From positions 372,001 to 436,000 of the forward strand of contig JBMNIQ010000002.1 of the NCBI GenBank assembly GCA_050951095.1: 64,000 bases of DNA. The letters are read 5' to 3'. The DNA is from UMGS1519 sp050951095. Lineage in GTDB: Bacteria > Actinomycetota > Coriobacteriia > Coriobacteriales > Eggerthellaceae. A model generated the notes under the pieces. It was not told the DNA's origin, searched no databases, and saw only the letters and a program-made list of their open reading frames with translations. Shown one piece after another: positions 34,069-41,687 of this stretch. The position numbers were made by a program, and so were the translations under genes. Position 1 is the first letter of the stretch; each line of letters begins with the position of its first letter.

Positions 34069-34539
34069 ATGAGAAGACTGGACATCATCAGCGGACCGAA
34101 CAACAATTTCTTCGGCATTCGGAACAGGGAGCAGTACGGTTCGGAGACGTACGACAGCATGATGGCCGACCTGGTGGCGTATGGCAAAGAGCTGGGATTC
34201 GAGGTGAAGACGTTCTACTCGAACGGCGAGGGCGGTCTGATCGACCATCTGCAGGAGCTGTATTTCGAGGCGGAGAAGCTGGGGGAGAAGATTCCCATCG
34301 TCATCAACCCGGGCGCCTTCACGCATTACAGCTATGCGCTGATGGACGGGCTGGAATCCGTGCATACGCTGGTTCCCGCCATCGAGGTGCATATGTCGAA
34401 CATTCAGGATCGCGATGAATTCCGCCATAAGTCCGTGACAGCACGCGAATGCCTGGGCCAGATTGCCGGATTCCGGAAGGATGTCTACAAGCTGGCAATG
34501 CAGGAATTCAAGATGCTGATCGATGCGGGCGAACTGTAA
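34069..34539 (+). CDS. Type II 3-dehydroquinate dehydratase-like protein
   Basis: A 156-aa flavodoxin-like enzyme of the AroQ family. Kept residues include Asn in SGPNNNFFG, Arg and Tyr of the lid (GIRNREQYG), SNGEGGLIDHL, NPGAFTHYSYAL, the histidine in EVHMSN and Arg in EFRHKSV. The stretch NNNFF in place of the usual NLNLL marks it as a diverged member. True AroQ converts dehydroquinate to dehydroshikimate in aromatic biosynthesis or quinate breakdown; here, with a LysR regulator, MaoC, VOC and reductase genes, a specialised catabolic or modified substrate is plausible. ATG 34069 follows AGAAAGG. A strong terminator ends the operon. Confidence 0.85.
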   Translation: MRRLDIISGPNNNFFGIRNREQYGSETYDSMMADLVAYGKELGFEVKTFYSNGEGGLIDHLQELYFEAEKLGEKIPIVINPGAFTHYSYALMDGLESVHTLVPAIEVHMSNIQDRDEFRHKSVTARECLGQIAGFRKDVYKLAMQEFKMLIDAGEL

Positions 34540-34555
34540 GCGAAGCGCCTGTGAG

Positions 34556-34605
34556 GGGGCATTCGGGCGGACGCTGGATTGCGCTGCTGCCCGAATGCCC
34601 CTTTT
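34556..34605 (+). terminator. Strong terminator of the LysR-associated cluster
   Basis: A 13-bp perfect stem, GGGGCATTCGGGC (34556-34568) with GCCCGAATGCCCC (34589-34601), runs directly into TTTTGTT. Confidence 0.85.
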
Positions 34606-34680
34606 GTTGCGACTGACCCGCCCGTTTGCGGTGGGGCGCCCGCGTGTCCGTCGGCGGGCGGGGCAACGCTCCGTGGCTGG

Positions 34681-36075
34681 TCAGCTCTGCGCGGGCCGCA
34701 GCGAGTAGCCGTACACCTTCCGCAGGCCGAATATGAACAGCAGGCTGATGATGACGGACGCGCATTCGGCCACATCGATGGCCAGCCAGATGCCGTCGGC
34801 CCCCAGAATTCCCGGCAGTAGCAGCACGCATCCGGCCTCGAACACGAAGGTGCGCAGGAACGAGATGAGCGCCGACACCTTGCCGTTGCCCAGCGCCGTG
34901 AAGAAGCCGGACGAGTAGATGCTGATGCCCATGATCAGGAACGCACAGGAATACAGCCGGAAGCCGTGCTCGGTATAGGCGGCCAGCTGCGGGTCGTAGC
35001 CCACGAAGATCTGCGCGACGACCGGCGCGCTGAGCTGCGCAAACGCCAGCATGACCACGCCGCCGGCGGCATTGAGCCCCAGGCTTTTTCGCAGCAGGCT
35101 GCCCACCTCGTCCATCCGCGCGGCGCCGCGCTGGTAGCTGACCAGCGGCGCGCACGCCATGGAGTAGCCGATGTAGACCGCCGAGAAGATCATGAACACG
35201 TACATGATTACGCCGTACGCGGCCACGCCGTTCTGCCCGGCGTACGCCATCAGCTGCAGGTTGTACAGCATGGCAACTACGGACTGCGAAAGCGTGGTGA
35301 CCATCTCGGACGAGCCGTTGCCGCAGGCCTTGCCCAGCAGATGCGGCGCGGAGGTGTCGGGGGCGTTCCCGTTCAGCTGCCGGCGGAGTTCGCGTCGTCC
35401 CAGCAGCTTCAGATGGCTGGTATTGCGCTTGCTTGCGAAATACAAGACGGGCAGAAGGCCGCCCACGTATTCGGACGTTACCGTGGCGATAGCGGCGCCG
35501 GCGACGCCCCAGTCCAGCGCGCCCACTAGCACGGCGTCCAGCACGATGTTCATGCAGCCGGACGCGACCATGATTCCCAGCCCCAGCTTCGGTTTGCCGG
35601 CGGTGACCAGCAGTTCCTGGAACGCGTACTGCAGAATGAAGAACGGCAGCGAAATCATGCTGATGGAGCCGTAGAGCACCGCTTGATCTTGGAATGATCC
35701 GGGCGTTGCTCCCAGCAGACCGCTGATGGGCCGCATGAATACCGCGCCGATGATGGCGAACAGCAGGCCGGCCGCGGCCGCCGCTATAACGAACAGGGTG
35801 AACTGGGCATTCGCCAGCTGCCCGCGCCCGGAACCGCGCGTGGCGCCTACCACGGCGCCGCCGCCCGTGCCGATCATCGTGCCCGCGGCGGCAAGGATCA
35901 TGATGAACGGCATGATGATGTTCACGGCGGCGAAGGCCGTGGTGCCCGCGAAGTTCGACACGAACAGGCCGTCGATGATGCCGTAAATGGATGCGAACGC
36001 CACCATAGCGATGGACGGCAGCGCATAGCGAGCCAGTTGGCCCGCAGAATAATGGCGATCCATATCTGTAGCCAT
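34681..36075 (-). CDS. MATE-family efflux transporter
   Basis: A 464-aa membrane protein with about 12 helices in two related halves, opening with YALPSIAMVAFASIYGIIDGLFVSNFAG and carrying GTGGGAVVGATRGSG in the first half, features of the MATE (DinF/NorM/MepA-like) family. These export cationic drugs or metabolites using Na+ or H+. ATG 36075 follows AGGAG. It is downstream of a MarR gene with 9 bp between them, so the repressor probably controls its expression, as for MepRA in staphylococci. Confidence 0.93.
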   Translation of the reverse strand: MATDMDRHYSAGQLARYALPSIAMVAFASIYGIIDGLFVSNFAGTTAFAAVNIIMPFIMILAAAGTMIGTGGGAVVGATRGSGRGQLANAQFTLFVIAAAAAGLLFAIIGAVFMRPISGLLGATPGSFQDQAVLYGSISMISLPFFILQYAFQELLVTAGKPKLGLGIMVASGCMNIVLDAVLVGALDWGVAGAAIATVTSEYVGGLLPVLYFASKRNTSHLKLLGRRELRRQLNGNAPDTSAPHLLGKACGNGSSEMVTTLSQSVVAMLYNLQLMAYAGQNGVAAYGVIMYVFMIFSAVYIGYSMACAPLVSYQRGAARMDEVGSLLRKSLGLNAAGGVVMLAFAQLSAPVVAQIFVGYDPQLAAYTEHGFRLYSCAFLIMGISIYSSGFFTALGNGKVSALISFLRTFVFEAGCVLLLPGILGADGIWLAIDVAECASVIISLLFIFGLRKVYGYSLRPAQS

Positions 36076-36084
36076 GAGTTGCTC

Positions 36085-36567
36085 CTATCGGTTCTGGTTG
36101 TCCGTGCAGATTGTGCTCATGCCCTGGCGCAGCTGCTCGCCGACGCGGTTGAGCAGCGCCATCAGCTGGTCGAATTCTTCTTGGCTGAGCGAGTTGTATG
36201 CATTGATTTCGGCCTCCACAATGGGGCGCGCCACGCGCCGGGCCAGGCTGCGGCCCGCCGGGGTCAGGAACAGCAGCACGCTGCGGCCTTTCCCGTGCTT
36301 CGTGCGGATGAGCCCGTTCTTCTGCATCTTCGCGATGGCCGAATGGACCGTCTGCTTGGACAGACAGGCGCGGTCGCAGATGTCCTTCTGCGTGATGCCG
36401 TCTTCCAGGAACAGTGTGTACAGCGCGTCCAAGGCGCTGCTGGAAATGCCGGCGCGCGCCGCCACGGCGTCGTAGGCCTCGTCGCATTCCCGCCATGCGT
36501 TGTTGACGGCGCCCAGACGCGGATCGGCAACAAGCTCGGTGTCGGTCAGGGTGTTTAGGTCTGCCAT
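36085..36567 (-). CDS. MarR-family transcriptional regulator of the MATE pump
   Basis: A 160-aa winged-helix protein: ISSSALDALYTLFLEDGITQKDICDRACLSKQTVHSAIAKM is the DNA-recognition part and the wing is KHGKGRSVLLFLT. ATG 36567 follows GAGCGAGGA; the long frame upstream is not coding. It precedes the MATE gene in the same operon. An interrupted 8-bp palindrome 36-62 bp upstream of its start is the likely binding site, giving autoregulation and derepression by pump substrates. Confidence 0.92.
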   Translation of the reverse strand: MADLNTLTDTELVADPRLGAVNNAWRECDEAYDAVAARAGISSSALDALYTLFLEDGITQKDICDRACLSKQTVHSAIAKMQKNGLIRTKHGKGRSVLLFLTPAGRSLARRVARPIVEAEINAYNSLSQEEFDQLMALLNRVGEQLRQGMSTICTDNQNR

Positions 36568-36602
36568 GGATTCCTCGCTCAGTTTGCTTGATAAGTCTGA
36601 TT

Positions 36603-36629
36603 TCGTACTAACGAGGTGCGATAGTACGA
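36603..36629. promoter_or_regulatory. Operator candidate for the MarR/MATE operon
   Basis: TCGTACTA (36603-36610) and TAGTACGA (36622-36629) are perfect inverted repeats separated by 11 bp, just upstream of the marR gene. Confidence 0.6.
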
Positions 36630-36665
36630 TTTCGGACTTGCGAGGGCAAGCAGGCGCCCGCGATG

Positions 36666-36792
36666 CCCACAGAATGCACAAGCCTTCGGGTTGGCGGGCC
36701 TTTCGTCCGGCGGCCCGGGCATGGCGCTCGCAGGATGCCGCGCCCGCGATGCGCTCCGCGATGACGCGCCCCACAGAATGCACAAGCCTTCG
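36666..36792. repeat. Two 23-bp direct repeats, 104 bp apart
   Basis: The 23 bases beginning CCCACAGAATGCACAAGCC occur at 36666-36688 and again at 36770-36792 without mismatch. They lie in the 337-bp gap between the marR operator and the CAP protein gene, where nothing else was seen. Confidence 0.8.
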
Positions 36793-36904
36793 CCTCATAC
36801 TTGAGGGCGGGGATGCCGAGGCGTCGGGATGCCAGGCATCGGATACCGGCATTCCTAGGCATTACCAGGCGATACACCGAGTGCAACCGAGACGGAGGTG
36901 CAGC

Positions 36905-37903
36905 ATGAACGCGCGTTCCAGCAAGAGATCGGGCAGATTCAGGATCGGCCGCCTTGTGGGCGTCGTGCTGCTTTGCGCCGTCGTCGCGTTCGCCTCGCTG
37001 GGCCCCGGCACCGCGGTCGTCGATCAGCTGCAAATGCGGGCCACGCCCACGCACACCGTGCACGCGCGCATGACGTACGGGCAGACCGACGCGCGCAGCA
37101 TGCTGGCGGGCATCAACCGGTTCCGCACCGGCTCCGACGCCTGGTATTGGAACGAGGACAACAAGACGAAAACCACCTGTTCGGACCTGAGCCCGCTGAC
37201 CTACGACTACACGCTGGAGAAGATTGCCATGCTGCGTGCGCGGGAGATTGCCATCTCGTACGACCACACGCGGCCCAACGGCTTCTGGTTCTCCACGGCG
37301 TATAGCAGCAGCGGGACCACGTACCGCTATGCGGGCGAGAACATCGCGGCGGGCTTCCCATCTGCGGAATCGGTGCTGGAAGGTTGGGAAGAGGCCAACG
37401 AGAAGTACGACGGGCAGGGGCATCGCCGCAACCTGCTCAACGACCAGTGCAACGCCGTCGGCATCGCGCACGTGAGGTACCAGGGCGTCGATTTCTGGGT
37501 TCAGGAATTCGACAGCCGGCTTGTGCCGGATACTGCCGAGACCGCGGCGGATGACTCTACGTCTGTCGTCGACGTCGACGTTGCCGACTCGTATCTGCAA
37601 AGTGCGGAGGCGCAGGTTGGCGGCCTTTCCGCGCAGATGAGGAGCGGGTTGTCTGCGTCGTTGCCGACGGCCAGGATTTCGGCCCGGATTGCAGGCCATT
37701 GGCCCGCGAGCGATTCGGGGAGCGGGGAAAGCAGCTGCAATCTGGTGCCCGATTCCGTGAACTGGACCTCGAGCAACGAGCGCGTCGCGCGTGTGTCGGG
37801 CTCTAAGGTTACGTGCGGCAAGCCGGGCAAGGCGACCCTGACCTGCACGTTATCGTTCATGGGCCGCGAGTACACCGAGCGCTTTCCTGTGACTGTGGTG
37901 TAG
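36905..37903 (+). CDS. Secreted CAP-domain (SCP/PR1-like) protein with Ig-like C-terminus
   Basis: A 332-aa exported protein with a basic N-terminus and a hydrophobic helix (about 16-36), either signal peptide or anchor. The CAP domain (about 60-195) has MLAGINRFRTG, YDYTLEKIAMLRAREIA, YAGENIAAGFPSAESVLEGWEEA and GHRRNLLNDQCNAVGIAH, which include the usual His and Glu cavity residues. The end (about 270-332: NWTSSNERVARVSGSKVTC) is a Big_2-like Ig fold. CAP proteins act outside the cell; enzymatic activity is rarely proven. ATG 36905 follows CGGAGGTG. Single gene. Confidence 0.88.
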   Translation: MNARSSKRSGRFRIGRLVGVVLLCAVVAFASLGPGTAVVDQLQMRATPTHTVHARMTYGQTDARSMLAGINRFRTGSDAWYWNEDNKTKTTCSDLSPLTYDYTLEKIAMLRAREIAISYDHTRPNGFWFSTAYSSSGTTYRYAGENIAAGFPSAESVLEGWEEANEKYDGQGHRRNLLNDQCNAVGIAHVRYQGVDFWVQEFDSRLVPDTAETAADDSTSVVDVDVADSYLQSAEAQVGGLSAQMRSGLSASLPTARISARIAGHWPASDSGSGESSCNLVPDSVNWTSSNERVARVSGSKVTCGKPGKATLTCTLSFMGREYTERFPVTVV

Positions 37904-38040
37904 GCGGCGCGCTTTGCGCGCCGGGTGCGGCGATTCGTAGCCGGGTGTGGCGGCGTGCAGCTGAGTGTGCCCGCCGTCGCGCCTCGCGTACCGCTTGCGC
38001 AGGCGGGCGCGCCCCGAGCTGAATGCGCTAGCCGCTTCGC

Positions 38041-38266
38041 CGCGCCCGATTTCGGGGGCGACTGGCAGCTGAGCCAGAAAAAGTGGCTCAAAAATGAGGT
38101 TGGGAATGGTTTAACTGCGTCTAATTTCAGGCGCGGGTCGCTAACTCTATCGAATTGACGCTAAATGTAGCATTACGACCAGGCAAAACGCTAACCGCAG
38201 AAATATTAGCCCGAGCAAAACCATTCCCAAGTCGCGTTTTCGTCCAATATTTCGAAATGGGCTGCC
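38041..38266. repeat. Intergenic inverted-repeat element, copy 1
   Basis: Complex element of about 225 bp in the 608-bp gap between the CAP protein and ahpC genes. TTGGGAATGGTTT (38100-38112) is the exact inverse of AAACCATTCCCAA (38218-38230). Outside this, GGCAGC (38064-38069) pairs with GCTGCC (38261-38266). A local hairpin GAGCCA-GAAAAAG-TGGCTC lies at 38071-38089, and the palindrome ATTTCGAAAT is near the right end. The centre carries ACCAGGCAAAACG. Related copies are at 41211 and 43052. No open frame is conserved among them. Confidence 0.8.
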
Positions 38267-38440
38267 CCGCGTTCGTCCCCGCGCCCGTCCAGCACTCCGG
38301 CAAGCCGGCCCCGCGCCCCGGCGATCGGCCCTGCGCTCGTCCGGCGCTCCGGCAAGCCGGCCCCGCGCCCCGGCAAGCTGCCAACAACCAAGCATCTGTA
38401 AGCACATTTCCCGCTAATTGAATTTCCTCGAACTTTCTTA

Positions 38441-38468
38441 TTGACAATCGCTACTACTAAGCTATTAT
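38441..38468 (+). promoter_or_regulatory. Predicted ahpC promoter
   Basis: TTGACA (38441-38446) and TATTAT (38463-38468), 16 bp apart, 44 bp before the ahpC start. Similar CTACTACTAAG and CTACTAATAAG segments lie around the -10 and could bind a peroxide or iron regulator, which is only a guess. Confidence 0.65.
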
Positions 38469-38511
38469 TGCAAACAGCTACTAATAAGAAATTAATCGAA
38501 AGGAGCACAAC

Positions 38512-39075
38512 ATGTCTCTTATCGGAAAGCAAATTGGTGATTTCAGCGTCGATGCCTACCAGAACGGCGAGTTCAAGACGGTCACGAAGCAGGATGTCCT
38601 GGGCAAATGGGCCCTGTTCTTCTTCTACCCGGCGGACTTCACGTTCGTGTGCCCCACGGAGCTGGAGGACCTGGCGAATCATTACGACGAGTTCAAGGCC
38701 GAAGGCTGCGAGATCTACTCCGTCTCCTGCGACACCCACTTCGTCCACAAGGCGTGGCATGACGAATCCGAGCGCATCGCAAAGGTCACGTACCCCATGC
38801 TGGGCGATCCGGCGCACGTGCTGGCAAGCGACTTTGAGGTGCTGATCCCGGATGCCGGCCAGGCGGAGCGCGGCGCGTTCATCGTGGACCCCGAGGGCAC
38901 CATTCAGGTGTACCAGGTGAATGCCGGCGGCATCGGCCGCAACGCAGAAGAGCTGCTGCGCCTGGTCCGCGCTGCGAAATTCGTGGCCGAGCACGGCGAC
39001 CAGGTGTGCCCCGCAAGTTGGCAGCCGGGCGCCGAGACGCTGAAGCCCAGCCTGGACCTGGTCGGTCAGCTGTAG
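38512..39075 (+). CDS. ahpC: Alkyl hydroperoxide reductase C, typical 2-Cys peroxiredoxin
   Basis: A 187-aa cytoplasmic peroxiredoxin that reduces peroxides. The peroxidatic C47 is in ADFTFVCPTELEDL and the resolving C166 in GDQVCPASWQPG; length and motifs are those of AhpC. ATG 38512 follows AAAGGAG. The next gene, after a terminator-like hairpin, is a flavoprotein with thioredoxin-like C-terminal domain that probably recycles it, so the pair replaces the usual ahpCF. Confidence 0.95.
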   Translation: MSLIGKQIGDFSVDAYQNGEFKTVTKQDVLGKWALFFFYPADFTFVCPTELEDLANHYDEFKAEGCEIYSVSCDTHFVHKAWHDESERIAKVTYPMLGDPAHVLASDFEVLIPDAGQAERGAFIVDPEGTIQVYQVNAGGIGRNAEELLRLVRAAKFVAEHGDQVCPASWQPGAETLKPSLDLVGQL

Positions 39076-39181
39076 GAGGCCCGCGGGTTCTGGCCGCATC
39101 TTGAGCGGTGCGGAATCATGAAGGATTCGGCTGAGGAATCAACAGCGGCGGGCATCGGAAGGTGCCTGCGAAGGCAATCAG

Positions 39182-39215
39182 AGGCGGCGGGCACCGGAAG
39201 GGCCGGCCGCCTTTT
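39182..39215 (+). terminator. Terminator between ahpC and its reductase
   Basis: AGGCGGC (39182-39188) pairs with GCCGCCT (39206-39212), followed by a TTTT run. Read-through could set the ratio of the two proteins. Confidence 0.55.
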
Positions 39216-39256
39216 CACATAGTGACGGCGCGTGCCGTTATGGAATCGAGGCGATT

Positions 39257-40951
39257 ATGACTGATGACAAGCTTTACGATGCGGTGATTGTGGGCGGCGG
39301 TCCGGCCGGTCTGACGGCGGCGCTGTACCTTGCCCGAGCGCGGTGTCGCGTGCTGGTTGTGGAGCGGGACGAATTCGGCGGGCAGATCAACATCACGGAC
39401 AACGTGGTGAATTACCCGGGCGTGTTGTCCGCCAGCGGCCGCCAGCTTACGGGCATCATGCGGCGGCAAGCCGAAGCGTTCGGGGCAGAGTTCCTGCTGG
39501 CAGAGGTGACGGCGCTTGACATGGCCGGCGATATCAAGCAGGTGAAAACCAGCCGCGGAACGTTCGAGGCGCTGTCGGTGCTGCTGGCCACCGGCGCGCA
39601 TCCGCGCCAGGTCGGGTTCACCGGAGAGCGCGAATTCCAAGGCCACGGCGTGGCGTATTGCGCCACCTGCGACGGCGAGTTCTTCACCGGTCGCGAGGTG
39701 TTCGTGGTTGGCGGAGGCTTTGCGGCGGCCGAGGAGTCGGTGTTCCTGACGAAGTACGCCAGCCATGTGACCGTGCTGGTGCGCGGCGACGATTTCAAGT
39801 GCGCGGCAGCAACGGCCGAGGCGGTCAAGGCGCATCCCAACGTAGATGTGCAGTATCACAGCCAGGTGGAAGCGGTCGAGGGCGATAGCGCCGTTCGCAC
39901 CATCCGTTGGCGCGATACGGAGACCGGCGAGGAGCATTCTTTCCACGCCGACGAGGGCATCGGCGTGTTCGTGTTCGTGGGCTACGCGCCCGCGACGGAG
40001 CTGGTGTCCGATGTGGCGGAGATCGACGACCATGGCTACGTGATCACGGATGCTCACCGGCAGACCGCCGCGCCTGGGTTGTTTGCGGCGGGCGATGTGT
40101 GCGTGAAGCCGCTGCGCCAGGTGGCGACGGCGGTGGGAGATGCCGCCACCACGGCCACGGAGATGGAGCGTTACATCAAGCTCGCGCAGGATCGCACCGG
40201 TCGTGCGGGCGTGCAGAAGGCGACGCGCGTCCCGGCGGCGGCCGCGGCGTCGGCCGCAGGCTCGGGTGCGAGTGCGAACGGGCGCCCGGGTGCGGCGGCG
40301 GATGCAGGCGAAGGCGGAGGTTCGGCCGGCCAGCTGTTCGATGCCAACATGCGCGCGCAGCTTGATGCGGTGTTCTCGCGCATGGAAGGCTCCGTGCAGT
40401 TGCAGCTGCACCTGGACGACGGGGATGCGTCGCGGGAACTTCGCGCCTATGCCGATGGCCTGGCCGCTCTTTCCCCGAAGGTGAGCACGTCTGTGGCGGA
40501 TGCTTCCGGGGAGGCGAAGGACGATGTGCCGTATGTTGCGGTGCTTCGCGCGGACGGTACTCCGTCGGGACTGGAGTTCCACGGCGTTCCCGGCGGCCAC
40601 GAGTTCACCAGCTTCGTGCTGGGGCTGTACAACGTGGCGGGTCCGGGCCAGCCGATTGCAGACGAGGATCGTGCGGCTATCGCGGCGTTGACCGATCCGG
40701 TCGACATTCGCGTGATCGTGGGCCTGTCGTGCACCATGTGCCCCGAGACCGTCACGTCCGCTCAACGCATTGCCGCTGATAACGAGCGAGTTTCGGCGCA
40801 CGTCTACGATGTTGCCCTGCATCCCGAGCTGCGGGATCGCTACGACGTCATGAGCGTGCCGTGTGTGGTTATCGGGCATGCGGACGGATCCGAGCAGGTG
40901 GAATTCGGCAAGAAGACGCTTCCCCAGATGCTCCAGCTGGTGGGGCAATAG
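39257..40951 (+). CDS. Permuted AhpF-like disulfide reductase (TrxR domain followed by thioredoxin-fold domain)
   Basis: A 564-aa flavoprotein. Residues 1-310 form a thioredoxin reductase: FAD motif VGGGPAGLTAA, the redox pair C135-ATC-C138 in YCATCDGEF, NAD(P)H motif VGGGFAAAE, and GLFAAGDVCVKPLRQVATA. A linker rich in Ala and Gly (about 313-355) leads to a C-terminal region (about 360-564) matching the tandem thioredoxin-fold domain usually at the N-terminus of AhpF, with C492-TM-C495 in GLSCTMCPETV. The order is thus the reverse of classical AhpF. Position after ahpC indicates electron transfer from NAD(P)H to AhpC. ATG 39257 is near the start of the FAD fold. Confidence 0.88.
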   Translation: MTDDKLYDAVIVGGGPAGLTAALYLARARCRVLVVERDEFGGQINITDNVVNYPGVLSASGRQLTGIMRRQAEAFGAEFLLAEVTALDMAGDIKQVKTSRGTFEALSVLLATGAHPRQVGFTGEREFQGHGVAYCATCDGEFFTGREVFVVGGGFAAAEESVFLTKYASHVTVLVRGDDFKCAAATAEAVKAHPNVDVQYHSQVEAVEGDSAVRTIRWRDTETGEEHSFHADEGIGVFVFVGYAPATELVSDVAEIDDHGYVITDAHRQTAAPGLFAAGDVCVKPLRQVATAVGDAATTATEMERYIKLAQDRTGRAGVQKATRVPAAAAASAAGSGASANGRPGAAADAGEGGGSAGQLFDANMRAQLDAVFSRMEGSVQLQLHLDDGDASRELRAYADGLAALSPKVSTSVADASGEAKDDVPYVAVLRADGTPSGLEFHGVPGGHEFTSFVLGLYNVAGPGQPIADEDRAAIAALTDPVDIRVIVGLSCTMCPETVTSAQRIAADNERVSAHVYDVALHPELRDRYDVMSVPCVVIGHADGSEQVEFGKKTLPQMLQLVGQ

Positions 40952-40974
40952 CACGAGGGAGGCAGTAGCGCGCG

Positions 40975-41030
40975 GCGATAGCGCGTGAGGCGATAGCGCG
41001 TGAGGCGATAGCGCGTGAGGCGATAGCGCG
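40975..41030. repeat. 15-bp tandem repeat, 3.7 copies
   Basis: GCGATAGCGCGTGAG occurs at 40975-40989, 40990-41004 and 41005-41019, then a partial copy to 41030. It lies just after the reductase gene and before its terminator. Confidence 0.85.
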
Positions 41031-41051
41031 AAGCCTCTTGTTGCTTGCATG

Positions 41052-41090
41052 GCGGCCATCCTGCGGATTCCCGCAGGATGGCCGCTTCTT
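41052..41090 (+). terminator. Terminator after the permuted reductase gene
   Basis: GCGGCCATCCTGCGG (41052-41066) is the inverse of CCGCAGGATGGCCGC (41071-41085), with a four-base loop and TTCTT after it. Very stable. Confidence 0.75.
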
Positions 41091-41210
41091 GGTTTGCGCG
41101 CTTTCGGGGGTTCGCGCGGCGGCGGGTGCCGATGCGCGCTGTTCCCCGCAGCGGCGGCCGCGCTGCACGCAGCAACAGGCGCCAATGCGCACAGCCGTAG
41201 GTGCCGATCG

Positions 41211-41433
41211 CGTTGATTTTCGGGGTGACTGCCAACAGAATCGGGAAAAGCGCTTCAAAACCGAGGTTGGGAATGGTTTTGCCACGGCTAATACTGACGA
41301 ATGACTCCAAATCCTAACAACGTGGAGCTATGCGTAAGAATCTGACCAGGCAAAATGCAAACTCGGAAAAATTAGTCCCCGCAAAATCATTCCCAACTGG
41401 CGATTTCGTGCAAAATTTCGAAATTTGTTGGCA
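41211..41433. repeat. Intergenic inverted-repeat element, copy 2
   Basis: GTTGGGAATGGTTTTGC (41266-41282) pairs with GCAAAATCATTCCCAAC (41381-41397), one G-T pair aside. The outer arms are TGCCAACA (41230-41237) and TGTTGGCA (41426-41433): both sides differ from copies 1 and 3 yet still match each other. The palindrome AAATTTCGAAATTT and the central ACCAGGCAAAATG are kept. Located in the 736-bp gap between the reductase and the MFS gene; nothing else there apart from the tandem repeat and terminator. Confidence 0.8.
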
Positions 41434-41687
41434 TCCTGCCGTGCGCGGGTCGCATCCCGCCTGCTGCAGCCGTGCGGTTGCGGTCCGCGGCCGCATTCGG
41501 CCCGTGCTCGTCCACGCCAGCGGCCCGCAGCCTGCCCGCACCTCTTCGCGAGATCCTGTCCCCCATTTTGCGAGCGGCTTACATTCCCTGCGCATGCGCC
41601 TCGTAGCCTGAATCGGGTGCAAGTGCGTCCGCGGCGAGCTTGGCATACCGCAAACGGACGCCCATCCGCAACGAGAGGAACAATCCG

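Noticed and set aside
38041..38266. Insertion sequence
   Set aside because: No transposase frame in any copy and no clear target-site duplication; a non-autonomous element remains possible.
40975..41030. CRISPR array
   Set aside because: Units of 15 bp are contiguous with no spacers, and there are no cas genes in the window.
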